From positions 1,765,001 to 1,829,000 of the forward strand of contig JAUTDP010000005.1 in NCBI GenBank assembly GCA_033439795.1: DNA of 64,000 nt, read 5' to 3'. The translations under genes were made by a program, and so were the position numbers. Under the pieces are notes generated by a model. It saw only the letters and a program-made list of their open reading frames with translations. It did not search any database and had not been told where the DNA came from. The stretch is from Sordaria brevicollis. Lineage: Eukaryota > Ascomycota > Sordariomycetes > Sordariales > Sordariaceae. This document shows, in pieces, positions 35,627 to 46,887 of this stretch. Every line of letters starts with the position of its first letter. The first letter of the stretch is position 1.

Positions 35627-36494
35627 TTTCTTGGCTCAAATTTTCATAAGCTCTCCCAGCTCGTATTTGATAACGCACCAAGGGTAGGTGAGGTACTGAG
35701 GCCAGGTGAGGGACCCCGTGAGGGACCCCGTGAGGAGATGAAGATATGCCGCCAAGATGATGCCCGAAGCGGGTTGACAAAAAGAAAGGAGGGGCTCCGA
35801 TTGATCGGGAGAAAGGGGAGAGGGGGAATAAAGAGGTTCTTGGGAGCTGACGACGCGCCGAGAAGAAAGGTCAGGGTACTTGTCAGGATACCTTGATGGT
35901 CATCATCTTGTGGAAGCTTGGTGCGGGTTTGCCTGTTTGGGATTTCCGGTCATGACCTCAAGTCAAGCCAAGGTGACTGGCTGAGCTGTTAAGAAGGGAA
36001 GTTGTCGAGCGGACGGAACTCCGGAGCGAGTTGACGCGACTCCCGTCATAGTTGGCGATACACCGGCACACCGACAAACACCATGATGATGACCAGTGGC
36101 CGATAACATCGGCGTCGCACGGGGCCGGATCGTGAGATCTTCCGGTCTTGCATCGCGAAAGGCCATTTCAAGACAGACATGACATCTTGGGCAGGTCCAG
36201 TTGACGAACGTCGTCATAGTCGAACAAGAACACTCACCTCCTTTTCAATTCCACAATTTCGAGCAACCACAGTCATCACAAATCTGGCGATCAACAACAT
36301 CAACAGATACCACCAACACGTCATACCAACTCACAGCCACTTCGACTTCAATGTCCAGCTTGAACCTCCTCCAATTACAACTACTCACTTTCAACAAAGA
36401 CGATTCCGAACGGTCACTGACTTACAAGAACCAGATCAAACATAGTTTCTTCCTTCCCAAGACTTGTCTCTACCCATACCCTTCTTGTTACTCA

Positions 36495-38900
36495 TTAATA
36501 CCCCCTCCCCCTCCTTCCACCCTCCCCCAACGGCCTTATCAACCTTATCTCATCTTTCCCAAACCTCTTCCTCCGTTCATGAAACCACCTACTCAACACC
36601 TTCTTCTCAATCGCATCTTCACCAAACCCATCTTCACCCCTATCCCGATCCCGATCCTCATCTCCATCTCCATCTCCATTAACCTTTGTATCCGGCTGCA
36701 GCATCTTCGCCAGATCTCCAGCCGTCATAGTCCTCGCATGCGGCTCCGGTTCAAGCAAACTCAAAATGCAGTTACACCACTGGTTGATGCGCGGGGAGTC
36801 GACGAAGGTGTCGAGGATGTGGGCTATACGTTGTAGGACGGTGGGTTTGACGCGGTATTTTGGGATAGTTCTACCTAGAGATTCAAGGGTGTGGGTGGAC
36901 AGTGTCTGGGAGGAAGGTTTGTGGTGGGTGTCATCGGTGTCCATGTCGACGTCGGCGTCGGCGTTGGTGGGAAGGGTCGGCTTGTTTTCGTTGGTGTGTT
37001 GTGGTGCCTTGGAGTTGGTGTCATCGGTGGTGTCCATGGCGGTGTCAGCATCTGGGTCTGGTGGGACAGGCTCGTAGAGTCTTTCATCGCTGGGGTCGGT
37101 GGTGGTCTTGGTCTGTTTGGAGGATTTGGAGTCGATGTTAGATGGTTGAGTACCCTGTTGTATTTCCTGTCAGTGGTTTCATATTTCTTCGCTCTGCCGG
37201 AAGTTGCATCATGCACTCACCATCTCCTCAAACATATCATCCATGCCCAGATTTTGACCCTGATACAAACTCCAGATCAACATATCCAGCATCAGCACGC
37301 CCATTGACCACATATCATATGCCTGTGTAACCGGCGTCGACAGGTCTTCCGACTCAGGCGGGAAGTACATCTTGTCAGATGTCTTCAGATACTTCCGGTA
37401 CAGCTCATGAGCAGAGCGGTCCATGTCCGTCGAAAACAGCCGGTATGCCGCGATCGGTTCGGCCACTTCCGAAGAGTCCGAAGTCTCAGGCACCTCACGG
37501 ACGGCGCTGCACTCGAATCCCGTCCATGTAAGATGCAATCTATTGGCGTGGCCAAATACCAAGATGTTTCGGGGTTGAATATCTAGGTGGAATCCTCTTT
37601 TCGTCGTCTTCCGGGGCACGTCGGTTACTTCCATGGAATTGTCATTCTCAGACTTGCTTGGGATATTATGGATGACCGCTAGCGCACTCGCTAGGTAAGC
37701 AACTTGCCCCATTATCTCGCGCAGAGAATTGGTCGATGTGATTTTCTCGAGGCTGCGGTTGCTCTTCAAGTAGTCGAGACTGCAAATCGCAACGGGGAGG
37801 ATGGTGTACAAGATGTTGTCGTAGAAGAAGACCTTGTAGGGCCGGGTGATATGAGGATACGGTGCATTCCGGAGTGCGCGAAGGAGAGTATTGCTGCGAG
37901 TGATGGCGGAGTGAACTATGTAGGTTGAACTGGAGGTTGACGTCGGGAAAGGGGGACCACATTTGATCACTCGCAAGGCATAGAGACCCTTTTGATCTGC
38001 CTAAGGATATTGTTAGTCAACATCTGTTGTTGAAGCTGGAGTGAAGAATGATCAGGGCTTCCTACGTACCTTTCTCAAAATATCATGATACTCATGCACC
38101 CTCACCCTTGTCTCTTCACCAATCCACTCTCTTCTATACACGCTGTCTGAATTTCGCGTCACCCAAAGCGGCAGAGCTTGTCCGGTTAGCACCGAAATTT
38201 GATCTTCGTCTTCCTCGGGGCCCAGCCACGACCCATCAACCATGAACCGACTCTGATTCGGTATCAAAGTGTTGATCAGCCTCTCCCCCAAAACCCAGTC
38301 GTCGTCCTGAAGGTCCAGATCCTCTGGCATAATCGGCAAACCGCGATCATTCATATCATAATTGAGCAATTTTTGCAGCATATTTTCGTAGTCGGTAAAC
38401 AAAAAGAGACACATAACGAACAACCTTGGGGCCTTTTCGTAAATCGTGTCCCGTAGGCTGGGTTCCTTGATTAGGTGGTCAATTATTTCTTTCCTGGAGA
38501 GGGCAAAGATAACATCGCCCGGGACGAAGTAATCCTGTAGCTTGGTTTTGGATGAGGGGAAGATTTGAAAGGAGCGGCCGTGATACTTGACGTAAGCGTG
38601 GGCTTCTGTTGGGGTCGATGGGATATCTTTGGATTGGATAGTGAGAGAGCTGTTGACGCCTTGAGTGGCAGGCTTGAGAATCGGTGGGTAACGCCAGGTG
38701 TGCACGAATGCTTGGGTGTTGAGCTTTTGGGATGACATCTTGGTATTGGTTGACATGGTGGACGAGTTTGATCTTGATGGGAGGATGGCTGTCTTGATCA
38801 ATTTCCTCGTAGCATTGCGAGCACGATTGGGCGAGGCGAGGGGATAGGGAAGTGTGACATATATCTTGAACTCTGTCTTGGTTTTGTCATGTGCTTGCAT
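36495..38900 (-). CDS. protein-kinase-like protein with shared N-terminal module (paralogue A)
   Basis: Three exons (38900-38070, 38000-37221, 37154-36495) with 69- and 66-bp introns (gtacgt/CTAAC/tag and gtgagt/CTGAC/cag) give 756 residues. A second Met at 38756 (MSTNTKMSSQ) is an equally good start and would remove 48 residues. The N-terminal module contains RLFVMCLFLFTDYENMLQKL and a GLPIMPEDL segment, matching three neighbours. The kinase-like part has a lysine strand (LRVIK, about 290), HLDIQPRNILV (Asp about 417) in the catalytic-loop position, no DFG (LTWTGFE instead), and a late AYDMWSMGVLMLDM matching subdomain IX. The C-terminus is acidic (DGDGDGDEDRDRDRGED) and then basic. Activity is doubtful because the metal-binding DFG Asp is missing. 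Substrate and pathway are unknown. Confidence 0.8.
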
Positions 38901-39156
38901 TGAGGCGGCCCGTTTCTTCTGGCAGATTCGTCAACTGAACCCCAACTTCAAAGGCTTTGTGAGTGTGTGGAAACTCTTCAATCAATTCGTGAAGTAACCA
39001 GTACCGTCACTTGAGTCGGGACCTTGACCAAAACGAGTTTCTTACACTTCTGTTTGGATTGATATGTGAAAGATTGAGAAGAGAGTGTCGTGTTCCTAGG
39101 TTGAGGACCGATCAAAGTAGCTTGGTGATGTCTTCATGATGGAAGTGAAATATCGG

Positions 39157-39930
39157 TCACCTCAGTTCTGCAGGATCGCATAGTTCAGTCAGCATATCCC
39201 AAAGGTAAATCTTCTCAAACAATGCCGGGGACAATCCTACCTTCTCTGTCCGTTGGCAATCAGCATGCGACAAGAACGATAGCGTCAAAGCCGCATCCCT
39301 AACCTCCCTCATCTCCGCCAGAATTTCTTCCTCTCTGTAGATGAAAGTGTCTGGAATTCTCAGCTTGAAGCCAGGCTTTTCTTTTGTCAAGTCCAATCTG
39401 AAACGACATGAATGACCACAGAAGTTATGATTAATGAGGTGCTGGTACAAGAAGAACTCACGAAACGCCTCCGTGTACTTCTCGGGCAAGCCCCTCACCT
39501 GGTTCCCTTGAAGGGGAAGATCCTGATCGGACATTTCTCTGCCATTGTGATTAGCTGCAAACGTTCTAAGCAGGTCACCAAAGAAGTCAATGTAATCTTC
39601 AGTAGAAAGAACAGCTAGTACGAAGATCTTGCGTAGCTTTGCGACGCCGTATGCTCTCCAAGGCCAGCAGTTGTAACGCACAATGCTCTGGATCTGCTTG
39701 TCTAACAGCTGCCCCATTCTATCTGCGGTGTAATGGTCGAGGGAAAAGGACTCGAGAGGATGGCGCTGTTCAGCCACGTGCAGGTTAAGGACTAGCCATA
39801 CCCCGTGGAAAAGTTGATGGCGCCATTTGCCAATGACCGGCTCGTCCTTGAGAGTGTCGGGGTTGAATACCGAACGTGTAAAGTATATTGAAGGTATTTT
39901 GACATCAGGGTCATATTCAGGTTCCATCAT
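39157..39930 (-). CDS. orphan N-terminal module protein (paralogue B, no kinase domain)
   Basis: A single ORF of 257 residues starting MMEPEYDPDVKIPS. It contains RKIFVLAVLSTEDYIDFFGD, DLPLQGNQ and EAFREFFLYQHLI, which align in order with the modules of paralogues A, C and D (for example KLMVIAIFSFHDYEYFL, HLPLRDNP and CFDVFFWNQYLF in C). It stops about where the kinase-like domain would begin, and nothing kinase-like follows in the 256 bp before the next gene. It may be a truncated copy, or a deliberate module-only member that could compete with or bridge its relatives. No signal peptide or membrane segment is seen. Confidence 0.68.
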   Translation of the reverse strand: MMEPEYDPDVKIPSIYFTRSVFNPDTLKDEPVIGKWRHQLFHGVWLVLNLHVAEQRHPLESFSLDHYTADRMGQLLDKQIQSIVRYNCWPWRAYGVAKLRKIFVLAVLSTEDYIDFFGDLLRTFAANHNGREMSDQDLPLQGNQVRGLPEKYTEAFREFFLYQHLINHNFCGHSCRFRLDLTKEKPGFKLRIPDTFIYREEEILAEMREVRDAALTLSFLSHADCQRTEKVGLSPALFEKIYLWDMLTELCDPAELR

Positions 39931-40729
39931 GATGTTTCAATGGAAAGGGGGGTCTTGTGACAAGGACGGACAAGAGGGTGAGGATTGGTACTGACAAAGA
40001 GAAGGCTACTCAGACCTTGAAATACACCACTCTTCTCCTTTAGATGGCCGCGTTCATTGAGTCAAACAGAGTCATTGTCTACTTCCTCATATTGGTTTGC
40101 AAGACCCACGTTTGCTGGGCTTGAAATTGACGGGTGATGATATTTGGAGACAATTCTTGTCAATACCTAGGTAGTCAGTCATACCTTCGCATGGAAGTGA
40201 CTTCTGGGGGTGTATCATCGTGGTCGTGATGGCGTGATCCATCGTCTTCGTGATTGTTGTCGTCGTCGTCGTCGTTGTCATCGGCAGCAAGTGCACAAGA
40301 AAGGAAGGACAAGTCATATCAAAGGAGTCAAACAAAACGCGTAGCTAGTAAATCGCAATGCCATGATGTCGTGATTGGGATAAGGAGACGGAACATTGTC
40401 AGTGGTGAATTAATTCGTTGAGCGAAAAATTTTCTGGTCAAAGATAATGGGTAGGAAGGAAGAGCACCAAGAAACCGAGCGTTCCTTCTCACAGACATCG
40501 TGCTTCTACCCCACAGCACTGCAGTGTCATCACTCACTCACCGAACAAAAAGTAGGAAACTACAAACCACATTAATGCGGTACGTTACGCTACGTTACGT
40601 AACTTACCACTCCATTGTTGAACTGCTTTACCTTTCACTGGCCATGTAATTACCCCTGACTTACATTCCAATACGCCGCTCATCCACCACTTTTAAAACA
40701 CCAACCCATCACTCCTTCCTCACCCCCCG
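39931..40729. other. intergenic region inside the cluster
   Basis: About 800 bp with no supported gene. It includes a GTC/GAC trinucleotide stretch near 40255-40280 and the motif block described at 40581-40603. Confidence 0.55.
40581..40603. promoter_or_regulatory. repeated TACGTTACG with palindromic GTTACGTAAC
   Basis: Two direct copies of TACGTTACG lie side by side, and the second overlaps a 10-bp perfect palindrome, GTTACGTAAC, at 40594-40603. TTACGTAA cores are bound by some bZIP factors, so it could be a regulatory site, but its position downstream of paralogue C (-) and upstream of paralogue B (-) is the only support. Confidence 0.3.
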
Positions 40730-42631
40730 TTAACAGTGACCACTCCCCAAAAGCTCCCCAATCCTCCTCCCCACCTCCCTCGCACTCAACCTCTTCTTCC
40801 TTTCCACCACTAACATCCCGTCCACCAAAATATCCAACAACTTCGACAGCGCTTGAACTCTTTCTGGACTCTCTTCCATCGTGGTACGGAAATCACCACT
40901 AGTAGCCGTCCTGAAAATCTCTTGCCTAACCCGCAGCACGGATGGCAGCAATACGGCACCCTCCCTATTAGGAGATTTGGTGAAAAAGCTTGCGCTGCGG
41001 CTGTCGATGTTGGTGCTACCAGCGGTGGATGTGGATATGGATCTGGGGTTGGGGGCTATCTCGGCTAGTCGTTTTTCGCGGAAGGCGAGGAGGGTTAGTG
41101 GTGGTGGTCTTTTTTTCGTTGACCGTCTAACCCCAGCTTGAGCCATAGAGGTGGATGTAGAAGCAGTTCCTTGTGTGGGCGTGCCGTACCCGTGAAACCA
41201 CCAAACCAGAATCTCAAGCATTACTCCTCCGAGAGACCAGATGTCATAATCCCTCCCGCAATTCCGATCACCAAGGATCGATTCGGGGGGTCTGTAATCT
41301 GTGTTATACATGGGAGTGGTGTTGGGTATGTTGGTTTCTGGTGACTGGTGAGGCAGAAAGGTGGTGATGCCGGAGCAGCTGAAGTTTGTTAGTTGGAGGA
41401 TGGGGGTCCTGCTTTGGCTGGTGAAGGGCTGAGAGGCAGGGACAGAACTTCCAAGAGCATATGAGGTGGTTGCAGCCTGGGAAGCATTGCCGGTAGAAGA
41501 GGGATTGCCAGTGTGACGAGGAGAAGTAAAAAGGATATTCTCCGGCTTGATATTCCAATGGTATCCCACGACAATTTTACCTTGTTGATTACCTCTCCGT
41601 TGCCCAGAACCACCTTCTTCGCCGGCCTGAGAAGAACCATCGGGATTGCCACCAGCCGGGTTGTGAACAGCATCAAGCGCGTCTACCAACCCCTTGAGTT
41701 GCGTTACCAACCATCTGAACCCACCCAGAGCAGACTTCAACTGTTCTCTCCAGGTAGCAATCATCATCAATAACGCTAAGTCACATGTTGCGCTCGGAAT
41801 TATGGCAAACGCGATTTCATGAGTACAGCGCCAGAACAGAAGCGGACGCAAGATATGTGGATGGGTGAAAGGTGAGAGACTTGAACCCGATTGGTAGGAG
41901 TCGATATTATGCCAGAAGAGCCTTTCGCGGTCGAAATGCGAAGGTGAGCGTGGGTGGTATACCTTGAGTATGAGAGAGGGGTGTTTCTATTTGATGAGTG
42001 AGTTGAATGGTCTATATCGAGCTTGTCGATTCCGGGGGAAATGTGATGGATGACATACCTTATGAACATAAGCTCCCTCCTGAAGTCCCAAGTCCTCTGC
42101 GGTTCTGACAGCATACACCTTGCCCGATACCCCTTCATAACTTTGGGCGTCAGCAGGAACATGTTGAGTTGCGCTGATGCGGGCAACGACACGATGAACA
42201 AGGTCCAGAAATCCATCACTTTCATAGAACAAGTACTGGTTCCAAAAGAAGACATCAAAGCACTTGGTATACCTCTCGTCCCCTGGCGCTGGGTTATCTC
42301 GTAGTGGGAGATGGCCATCGCTTAGGTCGGGTAGTAATTCCAAGGTTCTTTGTAGAAAGTACTCGTAGTCATGAAATGAGAATATGGCAATGACCATTAG
42401 CTTTCCTAGCGAAAAGGATTCCGATGAACCTGATAAGAACTTGACGTGTAATGATTCGTCCTGAAAGAGACGGACAGGGCATGTGAGGAACTCATCTGCG
42501 TTGAGGGAGGTGAGCGAGTCGGGGATGTAATAACGTGAGGGTTGACCAGAGCGGTCGTGCCGCAGGCAATTGTAGTGAGAATGCAGAGTGTCGTAGAGAC
42601 GGGTGTGGGCATTCTTGCCGATGTCTGCCAT
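40730..42631 (-). CDS. pseudokinase with shared N-terminal module (paralogue C)
   Basis: Two exons (42631-42059 and 41986-40730) with a 72-bp intron give 609 residues. The module spans about residues 30-150 (KLMVIAIFSFHDYEYFL, GHLPLRDNPAPGDERY, CFDVFFWNQYLF). The kinase-like domain keeps the ATP lysine (SLILKVY, about 199), but the catalytic loop reads HWNIKPEN (Asp to Asn, about 336) and the metal loop LTNFSCSG (DFG to NFS, about 392). DYDIWSLGGVMLEILVWWFHG is intact. Both aspartates required for catalysis are replaced by Asn, so it is very likely inactive while still folded and under selection as an open frame. It is clearly the closest relative of paralogue D, which has both aspartates. 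Confidence 0.85.
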
Positions 42632-43343
42632 GTTGATGGTTCTCTTTTCCGGTCCAGGAACATGTGAGATTACCTCGTAACCTCGCTCTCTGGTAATGAT
42701 TGAGACCGGTACTGGATCATGGTACTTGAAGGAGTTGGAACTTGAACGGTGTCTTAAAGTGACTGGAGAATGGCAAATAACTGAATAACAATAATTGAAC
42801 TTCTGGACATTGATGCAGCATTGAGTCAGTAGTGTATAACCGTGACACCTCCCAGCTTGTGGGTTTGTGAGAGAGGGATTTCCTCCTCACCGACTAACAA
42901 ACTTGGCGGCCTTGCCTTGATTGGATTTGGAATTTTTGATTGAGCAAATGGAAGCCAAAGAGGAAGTTGGGCCCTCCATCGACGTCGGTGCTTCTACCCC
43001 GCTGCGGACGGATGTCGCCGACCAAAGGCAACTCCAAACCTCCTTCCCCAATTCGAAGCTTGAAATCTGGCTCCCTTTTCATCTTTCCTTCCACTCGTTC
43101 CGAATTACATGGTGCGATATACCGGGCGGGTCGCTCCTTCCTCAACTTCCCCTTCCTGACTGCAATGGTTTCGTTCCTGGTTGAGGACCTTGACGGCTAC
43201 AGCCCTGACTCTTTCGCTCCTTCCGTAAACCAAAACTTACACTGATGAACTGAGTTTGACAATCAGGGCTTGCTGCCCTTGCTGGACGCTCAAATTGTGT
43301 GAAAGTCCCCAAACCATTTCTTCCCTCTTGACTCACCTTTCCA
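42632..43343. other. intergenic region
   Basis: About 710 bp between two minus-strand genes, carrying the promoter and leader of paralogue C and the 3' end of the CorA-like gene. No gene seen. Confidence 0.55.
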
Positions 43344-45459
43344 TCACACTTTTCCCATCTCAACATCTTGAATTTTTCTCGCTTGTCCCTCACCGAGCCT
43401 CTTCCCATCACGATACTTCCTCGACCACTTTTGCGATAACAAATACCAGGCGACAAAGGTGAGCAGGGTGAAGGGCATAGACAGAGCTGGTAACATCCAC
43501 CAATCTCGAGCGTATTGCACCTCGCCGGCGCCGTCATCGTACCGGACAAACTGGGTTGAGTAGAAGCTCTTTTGGATGGTTAGCAAGAGTAGGTCCCCAT
43601 GCAAGGAAAAGAAACCTCTCGTCATTCACTACTTACGTACCATGATGACAGTTGTCGGTAGATAGAACGCCGTCATGAGACTCAGCGCCTTGAGACTCTT
43701 GGACTCACTGTGCCCCTTCTTGGCCAAGTCATGCATGGACTTACTTTCTTCTTGAGTGTCGATCTGGATGTTCTTGAGCGCTAACGTTGTCTGTAGCTCT
43801 AGGAACCGAGAAGTCTGACGCGTTGACATCAGTGGGTTGCTCTCTTCATCTCCCTTGTCTTGCTGGTCTTCCTGTTTTGTGACCAGATCCGTACTTCGGT
43901 CTTCAGCAAAGGGGAAGTGCTCACTTACCAAGTTCCTACTTTCCCTACACTTGGCCACCAGTGCTTCTGCCTTCTTTCGGATGTACCCAACCTCTGCCGC
44001 TTGCTGGCGCAGTGCCAGAAGGATCCCGTCCGTTTGAGTAGCACACATGCACCTCAGATCTCCCATGTTTGCACTCCCGGTTGCCCAGAGGTACTGGTTG
44101 TACATCTCCTTCAATTGCCCGATCGTGTGTGATGTTGAATCCATACACAGAATCATATCAAGCAGTTTTAACTCCAGGCTATGCAGCTTTTGTTCGTCAC
44201 TGAGAGAGAGGAAATCATCGTGTGTTTCCGCCACGGCGGCCTTTTTGGACTGTCAGGGACAGAGCTTGTTAGTTTGGTTTTGTATGTCCACCGTAAAGGA
44301 AGTGCTCCTTCGAGTTGGTACCTGCCTGCATAGAAACACGCTTTTCAATGTCAATCATGTTTGGTCTCCAAGTGGATATGGCCATGTCCAGGAAGATGAC
44401 GTGAAGCTCAAGCGGGTTGCTGTTAGCAACTGTGCGCTGATTCTTGCGGCAGTATTGTTCCATGATGGCCCTTGGAATGTCTGAACACCCCATGAGAACC
44501 CATGTAGATGTCGCGCGACTCTTCGATACTTGTATGCCTCTGCGGTTGTACTGGTGATAGAAGCCTGTTTGCCGCAACGACCATACATCTGATGCTTTCC
44601 CATCCCGACGCTCTACAAACCGTAGGACGTACGAACACTCTGTTTGATCAGAAATCAGCCCTTATCCCTTCTGATCTGGGAGTTTCAGTCTCACAGAATG
44701 CATACCAAATATTGGGTCAGAATCAGAGTGTTCCTCCATTAGACCAGGGAAAGGCTGCCCAGTGGCAGGCCTTGAGACCGTAAAGGCACATGCTGGAGGA
44801 CCGACCTCGGTTTCAACTCGCTTATCACTGAATCCGTTCAAGACTTCCAAGATCCTGGGGTAGATGCGGTTCACTTCCACGAGGTATTCGAACAGTGACT
44901 CCGTAATGCTCAACCGGCGAAAAGAATTTTTCTGAGACAAGAAGCTGGTAACAGTATGTCAGTTTCTGTTCGGCTTCTCCCTCTCTTAGGTATCCATCAA
45001 CTGCATCCCTGAACTCACAATACGCGAAAATCTGTTTTGGTCCTCTTTAAGATTGTGTTAGCAACCGTCCAAAGTTTTGCACCTGTTACCTTCCGAGGGA
45101 GTTTCTCCTACCATAAGCTCCATCAACTGGTCTTTATCTTGCACAGTTGCTGAAGACAACCCCCCTGCCGTATGACAATCAAGTGGGAGCTTCTCTGTAT
45201 TGGTGTCGAGGCTTGCCGTGTCCGAAGCACCACTCTCAGTGGACTGATCCTCAGAGAAGCCCGAGTCAACATGGTCAAGAAAAATGCCGTGGTTGTTGAA
45301 GAGGGGCTGGAAAAGAACTTTGATGCTAGACTTCTCTTTGAACGTCTTCTCCCTGGCGGCGTTGGTATAGTAGTCATGGCATGACCAGTCATGGACTGAA
45401 TTGAGAATGTGACCAAACCCGTCGCTCAGCCGGTAGCTTTCGTCCTTCCAGCAGTTCAT
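43344..45459 (-). CDS. fungal CorA-like membrane protein
   Basis: Six exons (45459-45090, 45044-45019, 44931-44706, 44639-44326, 44249-43641, 43568-43344) give 589 residues. Recognisable parts are CSYVLRFVERR and VWSLRQTGFYHQY in the soluble half, a long coiled coil, and the C-terminal CorA-like pair of helices: SLKALSLMTAFYLPTTVIM/SFYSTQFV (about 497-523) and WWMLPALSMPFTLLTFVAWY. The GMN motif of true Mg2+ channels is absent, as usual in this fungal subgroup, so ion transport is unproven. Intron 1 (45 bp) is short and its junction could shift; introns 1 and 5 use AAG acceptors. Intron 4 can only be kept in frame with a GC donor (CAG|gcaggt at 44325). Such proteins are common beside HET-type genes in ascomycetes. 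It lies between paralogues C and D. Confidence 0.82.
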
Positions 45460-46178
45460 GATGTTGGCTACTTTGCGAGGGACGATGTTGTCGAGTGATT
45501 AAACGTCAAGACACTGAAAGCGGACTGGACTCAATAGGAAATGTCCTGCCTGGGAAAAAACATGTTCAAGATTTATCCAGCCAAGGTCAAAATCCATCAT
45601 CACACATTCCCTCCATCCTTGTGGCTGCGCCAACTTCGAGGCAGCTGTGCAGTGCTTTGTAGCCGTCTCAACACCTCGTACCGCATACGAGGCGTCCGTC
45701 GATCAACGGGCCCCTGTCCGACCACAAGGTGTGACAAGACGTTCAAAAGGTCAAGGACCAGACATGACAGACCGTAACCATGCAGCCACCCGAGGCAATT
45801 ATCCGTAGGGTGACCATTTTAGACGGCTCGAGGCATACTGTATAACTCATGGTTTATTTGTTGGCTCAATACTCCGGACCGGTGGTTCACAAGAGGAATT
45901 TGAGGCTCTCGCCGGCCCTCTTTAGGGTTTCGCTTGTAACAACTCACGATTACCATGGCTTAGGACGGCACGAAAGCATCTTTTCTGTGTCCCCTTGTGT
46001 TCTTTTGCCTCTCTTCTTTATCTCAAGGATTCGCAGATGGAAAGGTATAAGACGCTAAGCATTTCCGTCACCCTTCCATTGGTACCATTCATTTCACAGA
46101 GTCTCGAGCCAACATTCTGAAATCCAGTACATCATTCCGACCGTCCAGAACGAAAACACACACCGATACAAAGCTACC
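45460..46178. other. divergent intergenic region
   Basis: About 720 bp between the CorA-like gene (-) and the small candidate gene (+). It should hold both promoters. No other gene seen. Confidence 0.5.
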
Positions 46179-46542
46179 ATGGCCGGAGAACGGAACTCGA
46201 GAGGCTTTATCACGCAAGTGGTAGAGAACAAATACCTTGATGAGCAACTACTTCTGCATAACCTCCGGGAGAGATTTGGAGAAGGTAACTACGAGGTGCA
46301 GGTGAGCTTTTGATGTCCAGTGTGGCTGAACGAGGAACTATTTGCGCGCAGACAAAGGTGCCTCTCAACTGACACTGCACCGCAACCAGAAAAAAGATAA
46401 TGACTGGAAGTTCATAATCCCCGAGAAGGTGGATGATGTTAGTTCTACTGCCTCCGCAGTTTACGGAATGTCCGTACAGGTATATTTCACTGACATGATC
46501 AATCCAGGAATTCATCCGACGCTGCGAGGTGAATCAGGATAG
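46179..46542 (+). CDS. small candidate gene, 91 residues, unknown
   Basis: ATG at 46179 has a good context (gctaccATGG). Exon 1 (46179-46301) ends at gtgagc; an 88-bp intron with a CTGAC branch site ends in cag at 46389; exon 2 (46390-46542) continues in frame to TAG. The product contains ENKYLDEQLLLHNLRERFG, GNYEVQ and NDWKFIIPEKVDD, and reads like a compact alpha/beta domain. I do not recognise the family. The first exon alone would stop after three codons of intron, so the intron is needed. The gene is not visible as one ORF and would be missed by simple callers. It lies 345 bp upstream of paralogue D on the same strand. Confidence 0.45.
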
Positions 46543-46887
46543 TGACTGACCAAAGCGATGGAACAATGATAGGGAGCTTGGGAAAACCCATGTCTGGAGG
46601 GTTTGGGTTTAGTACGGCAATTCGACATACAACGTCAATCACAGTCTCACTTTCCTGTCTGGTTTGGTGTTTTGCAGGTCCCATAACATACTTTGGTAGC
46701 AAGGACAAGCACTTGCTCACAAGCACCATCAACAACAGGCCGTCATCAGGGTATTTAAACATTCAGGTTACTTCCATCACCGATACCATGCCTCCTTCAG
46801 TTCATGATACTCCTGTGAAACTGACTACTGAAAATATCAAAACCAGAACCTCAGAATATCCCCTGAAGAAGGATCAGAACCACAGAC
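46543..46887. other. short intergenic region
   Basis: Probably the promoter and leader of paralogue D. A 141-residue ORF in another frame (46542-46967) overlaps the start of that gene and appears to be chance. Confidence 0.5.

Larger units (their letters stand above)
31614..36494. other. 4.9-kb gene-poor region
   Basis: Contains the promoter of the transporter gene and then mostly short overlapping ORFs. The most protein-like, at 32736-33071 (-), has no recognisable domain or splice-supported extension. Simple repeats occur at 34464-34506, 35581-35626 and 35706-35736. The stretch marks the transition to the accessory kinase-like cluster. No tRNA or transposon coding sequence was recognised. 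Confidence 0.55.
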
